Shown piece by piece: positions 27,473 through 36,662 of a stretch of 54,874 nucleotides of DNA; position 1 is the first letter of the stretch, and each line of letters starts with the position of its first letter. Source of the DNA: Actinomycetota bacterium (lineage in GTDB: Bacteria; Actinomycetota; Aquicultoria; JACQXZ01); NCBI GenBank assembly GCA_016208465.1, contig JACQXZ010000012.1, forward strand, positions 3,141 through 58,014, in the 5' to 3' direction. The position numbers and the translations under genes are program-made. The notes beneath the pieces are model-generated. The model was not told the DNA's origin and did no database searches. It was given only the letters and a program-made list of their open reading frames with translations.

Positions 27473-29247
27473 TATCGAATCACTTCTTTTATCATCCCAT
27501 CAGTTTCAGCTTCCAACGCCAGAATATCTTTGCGTATTTCTCCCAGACTTCTCAGTGGTTTATATTTATAAAAGTATTTGGTAAAGTTAATTTCGTAACC
27601 AACCTTAGTTTTACCGTGATCAATCCAGGCATCCGACAGATGAGGCAAAACTTCGCGTTCAAAGTATTTCTCTGCGTCTTCTTTTGATGGCACATTTTCA
27701 GAATCCCTTAAATCAGAATCAGGCACGGGGTTTCCTTTGTGGTCTTTTTCAATTTCGCCTTGCTCGTTGCGTTTGGGTCGTTCTACTGTTATCCGTTGAG
27801 ATCCAAAATCTTCATTATCAAAAATCTTGCAATAAGGTCCTTCTTCAAAATCGCTGTAAATTTTGGTAATCCGTTTAATGGCTTCTTCGTGTATCTCTTT
27901 TCGTTTATTGCCTAAACTGCGAAGCATTTTGCTATAAAATGGATTGTCTTTATCTTCCTTGTCCGCTCCGGTGACATTAATCAATTGCACCTTTCCTTTT
28001 CGTTCCGGGCTTTTTCTGTCGGTTACTATCCAAATATAAGTAGCAATGCCAGTATTGTAAAACAACTGGTCCGGCATAGCGACAATGGCTTCCAGCATAT
28101 CATTTTCAATAATCCACTTTCGGATATTACTGGGACCGCTTCCCGCGCCGCCGCTAAACAAAGGCGAGCCATTGAAAACAATCGCAATGCGGCTTCCAAC
28201 ATCCCCCTTACCCCCTTCAAAGGGGGATTTTTTTGTATGTTTCATTTTGCTGATCATGTGCTGTAAAAACAGCAATGAACCATCGCTGATTGAAGGCAAT
28301 CCAGCCCCAAAACGTCCGGCAAAGCCTCTGCTTTCGTATTCATCCTTTATGTGCTTCTGGGCTTTTTTCCAGTCCACTCCAAAAGGCGGATTGCTCAACA
28401 TATAATCAAAAGTTTCGTCTTCCAAGCCATCCTGGGTAAAACTGTTGCCAAATTTTATGTTTGCCGGATTTTGACCTTTAATTAACATGTCCGATTTGCA
28501 AATGGCATAGGATTCCGGATTAATTTCCTGTCCGAATAGCTCCAGCCGCGCGCCCTTGTTAAGATCGTGAAGATATTCGTCCGCGATAGAAAGCATACCG
28601 CCAGTACCGCAAGCCGGGTCGTAAAGCGTTTTCACGATACCTTCTTTTCTTAAAATATCTTTATCATCCACGAAAAGCAGATTTACCATCAGGCGGATGA
28701 CTTCTCTTGGGGTAAAATGTTCCCCGGCAGTTTCATTGCTAAGTTCGGCAAATTTTCGGATCAACTCTTCAAAAATGTATCCCATCTCCATGGTATCAAC
28801 ATCTTTAAAAGCGTCACCTTTTTTCGAAAATTCTTTTATGATTAAATACAACAGGTCATATTCGTCCAGTTTTTTAATTTGATCTTCAAAGCTGAAATAA
28901 TCAATTATCTCTTTCGCGCTGATTGAGAAACCATTGATGTAGTTGCGAAGATTCGCGGCGACATTATTATGGTCATTAGCAAGTTCATTAAAATCAAATT
29001 TGCTGCGGTTATAGAATTTAACCTTGGTAACTCCATTTAAAATAGGTTCCAGTACTTCCGGTTTTTTATCCTTGTGTTTTTGATATGCTTTCAGTACCTC
29101 TTTTTTTGTAGGTTCAAGCACCATATCCAGCCTTCTCAGCACCGTAAAAGGCAGGATAACTTTTCCATAATCAGCCTGTTTGTAATGCCCTCGCAGTAAA
29201 TCGGCAATGGACCAGATGAAGTTTGCTTTTTCTCTAAAATTGTTCAT
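27472..29247 (-). CDS. hsdM: Type I restriction-modification methyltransferase
   Basis: 591 residues: helical N-terminal domain (FIWSIADLLRGHY start, as in HsdM), then an N6-adenine methyltransferase with DPACGTGGML (SAM motif I) and NPPFG (catalytic motif IV). About a dozen extra residues (KKSPFEGGKGDV) are inserted before the conserved GSRIAIVFNGSPLF; they translate a G/C-run palindrome. The ATG at 29247 is only two bases from an IS end, so its own leader and promoter have been replaced. Its stop overlaps the hsdS-hsdR start. Confidence 0.93.
   Translation of the reverse strand: MNNFREKANFIWSIADLLRGHYKQADYGKVILPFTVLRRLDMVLEPTKKEVLKAYQKHKDKKPEVLEPILNGVTKVKFYNRSKFDFNELANDHNNVAANLRNYINGFSISAKEIIDYFSFEDQIKKLDEYDLLYLIIKEFSKKGDAFKDVDTMEMGYIFEELIRKFAELSNETAGEHFTPREVIRLMVNLLFVDDKDILRKEGIVKTLYDPACGTGGMLSIADEYLHDLNKGARLELFGQEINPESYAICKSDMLIKGQNPANIKFGNSFTQDGLEDETFDYMLSNPPFGVDWKKAQKHIKDEYESRGFAGRFGAGLPSISDGSLLFLQHMISKMKHTKKSPFEGGKGDVGSRIAIVFNGSPLFSGGAGSGPSNIRKWIIENDMLEAIVAMPDQLFYNTGIATYIWIVTDRKSPERKGKVQLINVTGADKEDKDNPFYSKMLRSLGNKRKEIHEEAIKRITKIYSDFEEGPYCKIFDNEDFGSQRITVERPKRNEQGEIEKDHKGNPVPDSDLRDSENVPSKEDAEKYFEREVLPHLSDAWIDHGKTKVGYEINFTKYFYKYKPLRSLGEIRKDILALEAETDGMIKEVIR
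28201..28228. repeat. G/C-run palindrome inside hsdM
   Basis: CCCCCTTA-CCCCCTTCAAAGGGGG, translated on the minus strand as part of KSPFEGGKGDV. Same family as at 1683, 45062 and 48697. Confidence 0.8.
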
Positions 29248-29362
29248 ATTTTCCCGACTTCATCCCTTTTTTGAAAAACTTCTAAAGAGATCCCTTTAAC
29301 AGCAAGGATTTTAACAAGATAAAAGCAAAAACATCAATGTAGTGCCTAGTTAAAAATAATAG

Positions 29363-29391
29363 TTGACAGATATATTCTTTTATGTTATTGT
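29363..29391 (+). promoter_or_regulatory. Transposase promoter, probably leaderless
   Basis: TTGACA (29363-29368), 17 bp, TATTGT (29386-29391). The transposase ATG at 29398 is six bases after the -10 box, where transcription would begin, and no ribosome site is visible. Confidence 0.5.
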
Positions 29392-29397
29392 CTTTTT

Positions 29398-31137
29398 ATG
29401 TTCATTAGAGTTAAAACAACACCAAACAGCCCAAGAAAATCAGTCCAGATTGTTCAGTCTTTAAGAAAAGGGGATAAAGTCAGACAAAAGATTATCCGCT
29501 ATGTTGGCATTGCTATGGATGACAAAGAGTTAGAACAGTTAAAAATGCTGGCAGAATCAATCCGGATTAAATTAGAAGCAGATAATCAGGAACTTTTATT
29601 CAGCCCGGAAGATTTAGCTAAACTTGAAAGAAAAGCCAAAGAGACAAAAAGAGATGAAAAAGAAGAAGATTATAAAGTTAACTTAAAAGATCTTAAAGAA
29701 GAACAACGAATAATTAAAGGAATACACGATGTCTATGGTAAGCTTTTTGATGATTTGGGATATAAGAATATTTTCAAGAATCCTGAAAGACAGAAAGCAA
29801 CGGTAAATACCTTTAAAAATATAGTGCTTGGAAGAACAGCCAATCCTAAGAGCAAGATGGCATCGGTTGATATGTTAGAAGAAGATTTCGGCGTAACACT
29901 TAATCTCAACAGTGTATATAAAATGATGGATAAAATAGATGATAAAGCAATAGAAAAACTAAACGAGATAGCATATAAAAATACACTGACCCTGTTTTTA
30001 GAAAAGATAGACATTATCTTTTTTGATGCTACAACAATATATTTTGAATCTTTTACAGATGATGAATTAAAAAAGATGGGATACAGCAAAGACTTAAAGT
30101 TTAATCAGCCACAGATAATATTGTCATTGCTGGTCACCAAAGAAGGATTACCAATAGGATATAAAATATTTCCCGGCAATACTTATGAAGGACACACTTT
30201 AATTCCTGTCTTAAAAGAACTAAAGTCAAAATACAATCTGGACAAAATAATCTTTGTTGCAGACAGCGCAATGCTTAACACTGATAACCTGAAGGCGCTT
30301 GAAGATAATCAGTTTGAATATATAGTCAGCGCCAGATTAAAAAATATGAATAAAAAAACAGAGAAACAGATACTGGATGAAAGTAATTACAAAGTGCATA
30401 AATCACAAGACACAGATAAACTGAATCAATACAAAATAGCTAAATTTGAAATTGAGAATAAAAGACAACTGATTGTAAGTTATAGTGACAAAAGAGCAAA
30501 AAAAGATAGCGGAGATAGAATGAAAGCCATAGAGCGATTACAGAAAAAGATAGAGAAAACAAAAAATCAAAAAGAGTATTTGTCCAATTATGGCTACAAA
30601 AAGTATCTTAAAATAAATGGTAAAAGCACAATTGAGATAGATCAGGAAAAAATAGAAAAAGATTCTAAGTGGGATGGTTTACACGGAGTTATTACCAATG
30701 CTAAAGACTTATCCAATGAAGAGATATTAAAACAATACCATAACCTCTGGAATGTAGAAAATGCTTTTAGGATAACAAAGCATGATTTAAAAGTACGACC
30801 GGTCTTTCACTGGGTAGAACGCAGAGTAAAAGCCCATCTGGCAATTTCTTTTACTGCCTATGCTTTAGTAAAGCATCTTGAATATAGAGTTAAATTGCAA
30901 TACAAGAAGATGAGCCCGGAAAAAATCAGACAAACATTAATACATGTGCAGACCAGTATCCTTTATGATAAAAAGAAGAAAATACGCTATGGACTGCCTT
31001 CTAAAATATCTATAGAAGCTAATAAAATATATAATTTTATGAAGATAGCTCACAAATTAACTCCTTATATAATAGAGAAAGAAAAATGTAGTGCCCATGA
31101 AAAAATAAAAAGCCTTATTTTACAAGGAGCTACGTGA
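29398..31137 (+). CDS. IS1634-family DDE transposase
   Basis: 579 residues. N-terminal MFIRVKTTPNSPRKSVQIVQS block as in IS1634 transposases. The catalytic acids are visible: FFDATTIYFES (first Asp), FVADSAMLNTDNL (second Asp) and YHNLWNVENAFRITKHDLKVRP (the Glu region, YREK-like). The gene is intact, so the element may be active. It is AT-rich like its surroundings. Confidence 0.92.
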   Translation: MFIRVKTTPNSPRKSVQIVQSLRKGDKVRQKIIRYVGIAMDDKELEQLKMLAESIRIKLEADNQELLFSPEDLAKLERKAKETKRDEKEEDYKVNLKDLKEEQRIIKGIHDVYGKLFDDLGYKNIFKNPERQKATVNTFKNIVLGRTANPKSKMASVDMLEEDFGVTLNLNSVYKMMDKIDDKAIEKLNEIAYKNTLTLFLEKIDIIFFDATTIYFESFTDDELKKMGYSKDLKFNQPQIILSLLVTKEGLPIGYKIFPGNTYEGHTLIPVLKELKSKYNLDKIIFVADSAMLNTDNLKALEDNQFEYIVSARLKNMNKKTEKQILDESNYKVHKSQDTDKLNQYKIAKFEIENKRQLIVSYSDKRAKKDSGDRMKAIERLQKKIEKTKNQKEYLSNYGYKKYLKINGKSTIEIDQEKIEKDSKWDGLHGVITNAKDLSNEEILKQYHNLWNVENAFRITKHDLKVRPVFHWVERRVKAHLAISFTAYALVKHLEYRVKLQYKKMSPEKIRQTLIHVQTSILYDKKKKIRYGLPSKISIEANKIYNFMKIAHKLTPYIIEKEKCSAHEKIKSLILQGAT

Positions 31138-31185
31138 TTTTAGGGATAAAGTCGGGAAAGTTTTATTTAAGAGGGGTGTGGCAGG

Positions 31186-31701
31186 ATGGATAACTATCAA
31201 AAATTCATTAAATTTGCCAGCGATTTTGAGGAAAAAGGCAATAAATTTTATCTTGAGTCAATTGATAGAGTCAAGAACATCTTCTCAAAAAGAATATTAG
31301 AGTTTCTTGCCACGGAGGAACTTAGGCATCTGGCTAAAATAAAATTATTTAGTCAGAGCCTGATGGAAAAAGATGAGTTTGATGTTGACAAAGAAACAGA
31401 AAGTGATTTATTGGAAAGAGTCAAAAGATTTATTCAGGATTTTATGCAGGACAAGGTTAAACAGATTACAGATATCTTGTCGGATATAGAAATTTATGAT
31501 TTTGCTCTTGGAGTAGAAAAAAATGGATATAATGTGTATAAAGAATTTTTTGAAAAATCTGAAGATAAAAAACTTAAAAGATTCGCTGAGTTTTTAATGA
31601 ATGAAGAAAAAATTCATTATGATTTATTGGCTGATTCCAAGAAATATCTGGAAGATCCGTCTTATTATTTTGAAGAAGCCGGTGGTTGGATTTTTGGATA
31701 A
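31186..31701 (+). CDS. Ferritin-like di-iron protein (rubrerythrin type)
   Basis: 171 residues, a four-helix bundle with both diiron half-sites: EEKGNKFY with EELRH (about 45-49), and GVEKNGYNVY with EEKIHYDLL. No rubredoxin domain. Relatives in anaerobes reduce peroxide or store and sense iron. GAGGGG precedes the ATG by nine bases. It begins 27 bp after the IS right end, so its promoter may also have been disturbed. A strong terminator follows. Confidence 0.82.
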   Translation: MDNYQKFIKFASDFEEKGNKFYLESIDRVKNIFSKRILEFLATEELRHLAKIKLFSQSLMEKDEFDVDKETESDLLERVKRFIQDFMQDKVKQITDILSDIEIYDFALGVEKNGYNVYKEFFEKSEDKKLKRFAEFLMNEEKIHYDLLADSKKYLEDPSYYFEEAGGWIFG

Positions 31702-31752
31702 AGAATTATTGATAGCTATTGTATGCAAGAGTGTAATTATCTATAATATTTT

Positions 31753-31792
31753 TAATTAATGGTAGACGCAAGAGCCTACCATTAATTATTTT
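31753..31792 (+). terminator. Rho-independent terminator
   Basis: TAATTAATGGTAG pairs perfectly with CTACCATTAATTA (13 bp) around a ten-base loop, followed by TTTTAT. It ends the ferritin-like transcript just before the tRNA cluster. Confidence 0.85.
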
Positions 31793-31798
31793 ATACCT

Positions 31799-31875
31799 GC
31801 GCCTGTAGCTCAGCTGGATAGAGCGTCGGACTTCGAATCCGCAGGTCGGGGGTTCGAATCCCTCCAGGCGCGCCA
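31799..31875 (+). tRNA. tRNA-Arg(TCG)
   Basis: 77 bases. Acceptor GCGCCTG pairs with CAGGCGC, anticodon loop CTTCGAA gives TCG, T loop TTCGAAT, encoded CCA. The 3' 25 bases are repeated at 32046-32070. Confidence 0.95.
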
Positions 31876-32045
31876 GAAAATAATTCACAATCAACAATTG
31901 ACAATGCATAATAGAAAAAGATAGAAATGAGAAGCCCCGACCAAAGGGGTTTGGGGAAATTATTTCCCCAAGCTTTCGGGGTACAGGCCGATTTTTGGCC
32001 GTCCTAGGGGCGGAGCCCCTGGAAGGAGCGGAGCGACTAGAGGGC
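31876..32045. other. 170-bp segment between tRNA-Arg and its duplicated 3' end
   Basis: No gene. It contains several hairpins: the 21-bp palindrome TTGGGGAAAT-T-ATTTCCCCAA (31951-31971), nested inside CCCCGA (31935) and TCGGGG (31976), then GGCCGATTTTTGGCC and AGGGGC-GGA-GCCCCT. The part 31914-31959 recurs at 32824-32870. Confidence 0.7.
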
Positions 32046-32070
32046 GGTTCGAATCCCTCCAGGCGCGCCA
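32046..32070 (+). repeat. Duplicate of tRNA-Arg 3' end (att-like)
   Basis: A perfect 25-bp copy of 31851-31875 (GGTTCGAATCCCTCCAGGCG and on through CCA). This is the classic mark of site-specific integration into a tRNA gene, but the enclosed segment is far too short to hold an integrase. Confidence 0.85.
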
Positions 32071-32095
32071 TTTAACGTAAGGCGTAAAACATAGA

Positions 32096-32183
32096 GGTTA
32101 CAAGTCACAGGTCACAAGACACAAGTAAAGAAAGGATACAAACGAAGAAACTTGTCACCTGTGACTTGTAGCTTGTGACTTTC
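32096..32183. repeat. GTCACAAG / CTTGTGAC word-repeat hairpin
   Basis: Left arm with CAAGTCACAGGTCACAAG, right arm with CTTGTCACCTGTGACTTG, about 40 bases apart. Together they form a long imperfect hairpin ending just before tRNA-Lys. Confidence 0.8.
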
Positions 32184-32185
32184 AT

Positions 32186-32261
32186 GGGCGCTTAGCTCAA
32201 TTGGTAGAGCAACTGACTCTTAATCAGTAGGTCACAGGTTCGATTCCTGTAGCGCCCACCA
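32186..32261 (+). tRNA. tRNA-Lys(CTT)
   Basis: 76 bases. Acceptor GGGCGCT/AGCGCCC, anticodon stem ACTGA/TCAGT, loop CTCTTAA gives CTT, T loop TTCGATT, encoded CCA. Confidence 0.95.
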
Positions 32262-32267
32262 TTAAAC

Positions 32268-32460
32268 GGTTAGGCTAAACGAAGAGACGGAGGCATTTTG
32301 GTGAATGAAGCAAATCATTTAGCCAATGTTAGATGCTGTTGTATTTATTTGCCTAACCTAATTGCAAAATGAAGATTGCAAAATGCAAAGTACAAAATTA
32401 AGTCGCTTGTTTTTAATAGTTTTGCATTTTTCAATTTGCATTTTGAATTTTGTATTGAGT
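32268..32460. repeat. Inverted repeat and TTGCAAAATG word hairpin
   Basis: GGTTAGGC (32268-32275) and GCCTAACC (32351-32358) form an inverted pair about 75 bases apart. A word-repeat hairpin follows: TTGCAAAATGAAGATTGCAA on the left, TTTGCATTTTTCAATTTGCA on the right. No gene. Confidence 0.6.
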
Positions 32461-32471
32461 ATACGTTTAAT

Positions 32472-32556
32472 GCGAGAGTGGCGGAACTGGCAGACGCGCT
32501 GGACTTAGGAGCCAGTGGGTAATACCGTAGGGGTTCAACTCCCCTCTCTCGCACCA
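32472..32556 (+). tRNA. tRNA-Leu(TAG)
   Basis: 85 bases with the long variable arm of type II tRNAs. Acceptor GCGAGAG/CTCTCGC, anticodon loop CTTAGGA gives TAG, T loop TTCAACT, encoded CCA. Confidence 0.95.
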
Positions 32557-32584
32557 TATATCACATATGTTCCGCCAAAATGAT

Positions 32585-32675
32585 AATGTCCTATTTAACC
32601 AATTTAGAAATGTCCGGTTCCTCTAAAATGTTTTCCTGGGAGGGAAAACATAATGAGAAGGATAATCCCCGGATT
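32585..32675 (+). mobile_element. Possible insertion-sequence 5' remnant
   Basis: Two spaced TGTCC motifs (TGTCCTATTT, TGTCCGGTTCC), a perfect hairpin ATGTTTTCC-6-GGAAAACAT (32628-32651), and then an ATG (MRRIIPGF, stop) after GGGAGGG. It looks like the left end and leader of a transposase gene with the body deleted. Family not established. Confidence 0.3.
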
Positions 32676-32689
32676 TTGATGTAAAATAT

Positions 32690-32765
32690 GCGGATGTGGC
32701 TCAGTTGGTAGAGCATCACCTTGCCAAGGTGAGAGTCGGGGGTTCGAGTCCCGTCATCCGCTCCA
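32690..32765 (+). tRNA. tRNA-Gly(GCC)
   Basis: 76 bases. Acceptor GCGGATG/CATCCGC, anticodon stem TCACC/GGTGA, loop TTGCCAA gives GCC, T loop TTCGAGT, encoded CCA. Confidence 0.95.
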
Positions 32766-32769
32766 GTTT

Positions 32770-32945
32770 TAACGTAAGACGTGAGACATAGAGGTCACAA
32801 GTCACAGGTCACAAGACACAAGTAAAAAAAGATAGAATGAGAAACCCCGACCAAAAGGGTTTGGGGAAAAGAATTTTAAAGTTTCAGGCTGCAAGCCACA
32901 AACTATGGGCTACATACGACTTGAAACTTGCAGCTTGTAAATAAA
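32770..32945. repeat. Word-repeat block before tig
   Basis: No gene. GTCACAAGTCACAGGTCACA words (32793-32820), a second copy of the GAAACCCCGACC unit (32824-32870) and GCAAGCCACAA / CTTGCAGCTTG words before the tig ribosome site. Confidence 0.7.
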
Positions 32946-32961
32946 AAAGGAGATAATTATA

Positions 32962-34368
32962 TTGAAGACAGCAGTAGAGAAATTAGAAGGCAATAAAGTT
33001 TTATTAAAAGTAGAAGTATCTGTGGAAAAGTTTGACGAAGCAATCCATGGCGCCTACAAAGAGGTTGGCAATAAAGTCAAAATTCCCGGTTTCAGAAAAG
33101 GAAAAATACCTCAGGAAATTATTAAGACCAGAGTTGGAGAAAATGTTGTTGTTGAAGAAGCGTTGGATAGAAATTTAATCAACTATTATGCTGAGGCCGT
33201 TAATCACGCTGATATACAGCCAATAGATAAGCCTGATTTTAATGTTATTCAGTCCGAAGCAGGCAAGCCTCTTTTATTCGAAGTTAAAGTGGATGTAAGA
33301 CCAGAAGTTAAGTTAGGCGAATATAAAAATCTGGATATTAAAATAGATCCAATTGAGGTTTCTGATGAGGAAGTAGATAAAGAAGTTGAGAATCTGCGCG
33401 ATAAATTTTCAAAACTTGAAATTTCTCCGGATGATACAAAATTAAAAGAAGGAGATTTTGCCCTAATAGATTTCAAAGGCCATTTGAATGATGAGCCTTT
33501 TGAAGGCGGTTCCGCTAGTGATTATTTGCTCGAGATAGGATCGAAAAACTTTGTTCCCGGGTTTGAAGATCAGTTAATTGGCGCGTCAAAAGGAGAAGAA
33601 CGTCAGATTAGTATAACTTTTCCGGAAGATTATGACGCCGCAGAATTAGCTGGAAAAGAAACAAAATTTGATGTTCAGGTGAAAGAAATAAAATATAAAG
33701 TCCTGCCTGAAATAAATGATGACTTTGCAAAAGAAGTAGGCGGTTTTGATGCCCTCGAAGAATTACGAAAAGATATAAAAGAAAAAATTAAAGACATGAA
33801 GACCAAAAACGCAGAACATGAATTACACGGAAAAATTCTGGAAGCAGTCTATAATGGCTCAGAAGTAGAAATTCCTGAAATAATGATTACCAAGCATTCC
33901 AATGATGTAATAAATAATTTTGCTAATTCTCTCAGCGCCCAAGGCATGAATATGGAAGCTTACTTGAATCAGATAAATAAAGATTTTAAAGCATTTGTTG
34001 ACGATGTAAATAAAAATAGTGAACGAGATATAAAAGTTAAGACTATATTGGAAGCAATAGGAAGAGCAGAAGGATTTATTCCCACAGAGGACGAAATAAA
34101 TGAGGAGATAAATTTTTACGCCAGCAAAAACAAGCAAAACTTTGAAGATCTGAAAAATTTTATTATTACTCATGGCGACTTACCTATACTAAAAAGCGAC
34201 ATAATAGTGAATAAAACATTGCATTGGCTTATCGAGAACGAAAAAGAGAAACTTGGCTGGAAAACAGAAAGCGAAAACATTGAAGAGCCAGATACTTCTG
34301 AAGGACTCGATATGTCTGCTATATTTGAAGGAATAGATCAAATAAAAGGCAAGGAGGAAGAAGAATGA
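32962..34368 (+). CDS. tig: Trigger factor
   Basis: 468-residue ribosome-bound chaperone and prolyl isomerase that meets nascent chains at the exit tunnel. The ribosome-binding signature [12 protein letters not shown] is at about 43-54, the FKBP-type isomerase domain at about 155-245 ([17 protein letters not shown]), and the helical chaperone arms follow. The acidic tail (IKGKEEEE) is lineage-specific. It starts with TTG after AAGGAGA. Its stop overlaps the clpP start (ATGA). Confidence 0.95.
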   Translation: MKTAVEKLEGNKVLLKVEVSVEKFDEAIHGAYKEVGNKVKIPGFRKGKIPQEIIKTRVGENVVVEEALDRNLINYYAEAVNHADIQPIDKPDFNVIQSEAGKPLLFEVKVDVRPEVKLGEYKNLDIKIDPIEVSDEEVDKEVENLRDKFSKLEISPDDTKLKEGDFALIDFKGHLNDEPFEGGSASDYLLEIGSKNFVPGFEDQLIGASKGEERQISITFPEDYDAAELAGKETKFDVQVKEIKYKVLPEINDDFAKEVGGFDALEELRKDIKEKIKDMKTKNAEHELHGKILEAVYNGSEVEIPEIMITKHSNDVINNFANSLSAQGMNMEAYLNQINKDFKAFVDDVNKNSERDIKVKTILEAIGRAEGFIPTEDEINEEINFYASKNKQNFEDLKNFIITHGDLPILKSDIIVNKTLHWLIENEKEKLGWKTESENIEEPDTSEGLDMSAIFEGIDQIKGKEEEE

Positions 34369-34961
34369 CAGGGGGCTTAATTCCTATTGTTATAGAACAG
34401 ACCAATCGGGGTGAAAGGTCTTTTGATATATACTCAAGACTTTTAAATGAAAGAATTATATTTTTGGGAACAGAAATTAATGATAATGTGGCAAATGTGA
34501 TTATGGCACAACTGCTTCATTTGGAATCTGAAGATCCGGGAAAAGATATTTTTCTCTATATAAATAGTCCGGGCGGAATCATTACTGCCGGACTGGCAAT
34601 TTATGATACGATGCAGTATGTGAAACCAAATGTATCAACTATCTGCATTGGTCAGGCGGCTAGTATGGCGGCAGTGCTTTTGTCTGCTGGCGAAAAAGGT
34701 AAAAGATATTCTTTGCCAAATGCTCGTATCTTAATCCATCAGCCTCATGGCGGAGTAACAGGTCAGGCAGTTGATATTGAAATTCAGGCTAAGGAAATAC
34801 TCCGAACCAGAAAGGTGTTGGATGAAATTTTAGCGTACCACACGGGTCAGACTCTGGATAAAATCACCAAGGATACTGATCGCGATTTTATAATGACATC
34901 CGAAGAAGCAAAAAGTTATGGGATAGTTGACGAGGTCATTGTTCATAGCAAAGAAAAATAG
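34365..34961 (+). CDS. clpP: ATP-dependent Clp protease proteolytic subunit
   Basis: 198 residues. Catalytic triad S100 (GQAASMAA), H125 (LIHQPHGG) and D174 (DTDRDF), with the conserved NSPGG loop. It forms the double-heptamer barrel that degrades substrates fed by ClpX. Overlaps tig by four bases; clpX follows after a repeat-filled gap. Confidence 0.96.
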   Translation: MTGGLIPIVIEQTNRGERSFDIYSRLLNERIIFLGTEINDNVANVIMAQLLHLESEDPGKDIFLYINSPGGIITAGLAIYDTMQYVKPNVSTICIGQAASMAAVLLSAGEKGKRYSLPNARILIHQPHGGVTGQAVDIEIQAKEILRTRKVLDEILAYHTGQTLDKITKDTDRDFIMTSEEAKSYGIVDEVIVHSKEK

Positions 34962-35307
34962 GTTTAAAATTAAAAATAAAAAATCAAAATTCAAAAATGA
35001 ACTCAAAATAAAGTTCAAACTTGAGATTAAGAGGCTATAGGCTAGAGGTGATAGGCTATAGGTGTAGGTTGGATTGAAAGTTTAAATACTTATCCTATTG
35101 CCCCTAACCCCTCGCCTATTGCCCTTTTTGTAATTTTGGCTCCAACTCATTTGGGTTAAGCCCCTAATTTCTCTGAAAATTGCAAATATAGATAAGTAAT
35201 CCTTATTTTGCAATTTGCATTTTTCAATTTACAATTTACAATTCAAGTTAGCGAACGAAGTAAGCCTAACTTGTAGAGAATGTTATTTATGAAAGAAGGT
35301 GTCTTGG
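34962..35307. repeat. Word-repeat hairpins between clpP and clpX
   Basis: No gene in 346 bp. Left arm AGGCTATAGGCTAGAGGTGA (from 35030) and right arm CCTATTGCCCCTAACCCCTC (from 35093) make one large imperfect hairpin. AAAATTCAAAAATGAA words (from 34966) and TTGCATTTTTCAATTTACAA words (from 35216) flank it. A last small stem is AAGTTAG / CTAACTT (35254-35275). Confidence 0.75.
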
Positions 35308-36597
35308 GTGGTAAAGTTTGGCGAGGGAAGCGATCATTTCAAGTGTTCATTTTGTGGTAAAAGCCAGCGTCAGGTTAAAAAACTTATTGCTGGTCCGGGT
35401 GTATACATTTGTGATGAATGTATAGATCTTTGCAATGAAATAATTGATGAAGAATTAGGATCAGAAGTTGAATTAAAATTAGAAAATCTGCCTAAACCAA
35501 AAGAGATATATAAATTTTTAAGCGAGTATGTTATTGGTCAGGAATCAGCCAAAAAAATCCTTTCCGTTGCTGTTTATAATCATTACAAGAGAATTCAACT
35601 TGGCGCTCAGACTGATGACGATGTAGAGCTTCAGAAAAGCAATATTCTTCTTTTGGGACCAACAGGCTGTGGTAAGACGCTTTTAGCCCAGACTCTTGCG
35701 CGAATTCTTAATGTTCCCTTTGCGATTGCTGATGCTACAGCATTAACTGAAGCTGGTTATGTGGGAGAAGACGTAGAAAATATTTTACTAAAGTTAATTC
35801 AGTCAGCGGATTATGATGTTAAGAGAGCAGAAACAGGAATCATTTATATAGATGAAATTGACAAGGTAGCGCGAAAATTAGAGAGCACTTCTATTACAAG
35901 AGATGTTTCGGGAGAGGGCGTTCAGCAGGCGCTGCTTAAAATTCTGGAGGGAACAGAAGCAAGTGTTCCTCCTCAGGGCGGAAGAAAACATCCTCATCAG
36001 GAATTTATTCAGATTGACACCACAAACATTCTTTTTATCTGCGGCGGCGCGTTTACTGATTTGGAAAAAATTATTGAAACAAGAATAGGCAAGAAAGGAA
36101 TTGGTTTTGGAGCTGATATTAAAAAGCGCGAAGAGAAAGAAATAGGACAGATACTTTCTCAGGTTCTCCCGGAAGACTTATTAAAATATGGTTTAATACC
36201 AGAGTTTGTAGGACGATTGCCTGTAGTTTCAGCGGTTCATAATTTGAAGGAAGAAGACTTGGTGCGTATTTTAGTGGAGCCACGAAACGCTTTGATTAAA
36301 CAATACAAAAAGTTCTTTAAATACGACAATATTGAACTTGTTTTTACTCCTGACGCGCTTAAAGCCATTGCGAGAAAGGCTTTAAAAAGAGCGGGAGGAG
36401 CTCGTGGTTTAAGGGCTGTGCTTGAAGGAATTTTATTGGATGTTATGTATGAATTTCCCTCAAGGTCTGATATAATAAAATGTGTTATTACTAAGGAAGC
36501 AGTCGAACAAAACATCGAACCCACTTTAGTAACTTCGCGATCAGAAAAACATATTTCCAGCAAGAATAAAATAGCCAACAAGGAAGAAACCGCCTAA
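35308..36597 (+). CDS. clpX: ClpX, AAA+ unfoldase of the Clp protease
   Basis: 429 residues. N-terminal zinc domain (CSFCGKSQ and CDECIDLC) for substrate choice, then the AAA+ module with Walker A GPTGCGKT, Walker [10 protein letters not shown] and the pore motif GYVGEDVE. I take GTG at 35308, eight bases after AGAAGG; an in-frame GTG at 35299 overlaps that ribosome site. The tig-clpP-clpX-lon order is a conserved protein-quality block. Confidence 0.95.
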   Translation: MVKFGEGSDHFKCSFCGKSQRQVKKLIAGPGVYICDECIDLCNEIIDEELGSEVELKLENLPKPKEIYKFLSEYVIGQESAKKILSVAVYNHYKRIQLGAQTDDDVELQKSNILLLGPTGCGKTLLAQTLARILNVPFAIADATALTEAGYVGEDVENILLKLIQSADYDVKRAETGIIYIDEIDKVARKLESTSITRDVSGEGVQQALLKILEGTEASVPPQGGRKHPHQEFIQIDTTNILFICGGAFTDLEKIIETRIGKKGIGFGADIKKREEKEIGQILSQVLPEDLLKYGLIPEFVGRLPVVSAVHNLKEEDLVRILVEPRNALIKQYKKFFKYDNIELVFTPDALKAIARKALKRAGGARGLRAVLEGILLDVMYEFPSRSDIIKCVITKEAVEQNIEPTLVTSRSEKHISSKNKIANKEETA

Positions 36598-36662
36598 CAG
36601 TCTTTACTTGTGACTTTGTGACTTATAACTTGTAGCTTAACGTAAACGGAGTTGTATTTAAA

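Larger units (their letters stand above)
29250..31159 (+). mobile_element. IS1634-type insertion sequence
   Basis: About 1910 bp. Ends are 18-bp inverted repeats with one mismatch: TTTCCCGACTTCATCCCT at 29250 and, inverted, TTTCCCGACTTTATCCCT ending at 31159. A single transposase gene fills most of it. No clear short target duplication is seen; IS1634-family elements can make long or variable ones. It lies between hsdM (minus) and the ferritin-like gene (plus). Confidence 0.85.

Noticed and set aside
31087-31095. TGTAGTGCC near the IS 3' end, repeated at 29339, as possible IS termini
   Set aside because: The two copies are direct, not inverted, and one lies inside the transposase gene; the TTTCCCGACTT inverted repeats outside them are far better ends.
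31706-32071. Minus-strand open frame containing [10 protein letters not shown] and similar motifs
   Set aside because: It is the antisense of tRNA-Arg and its duplicated 3' end, a familiar false protein.
32345-32557. Minus-strand open frame starting MVRERGVEPLRY
   Set aside because: Antisense of tRNA-Leu plus word repeat; another common false call.
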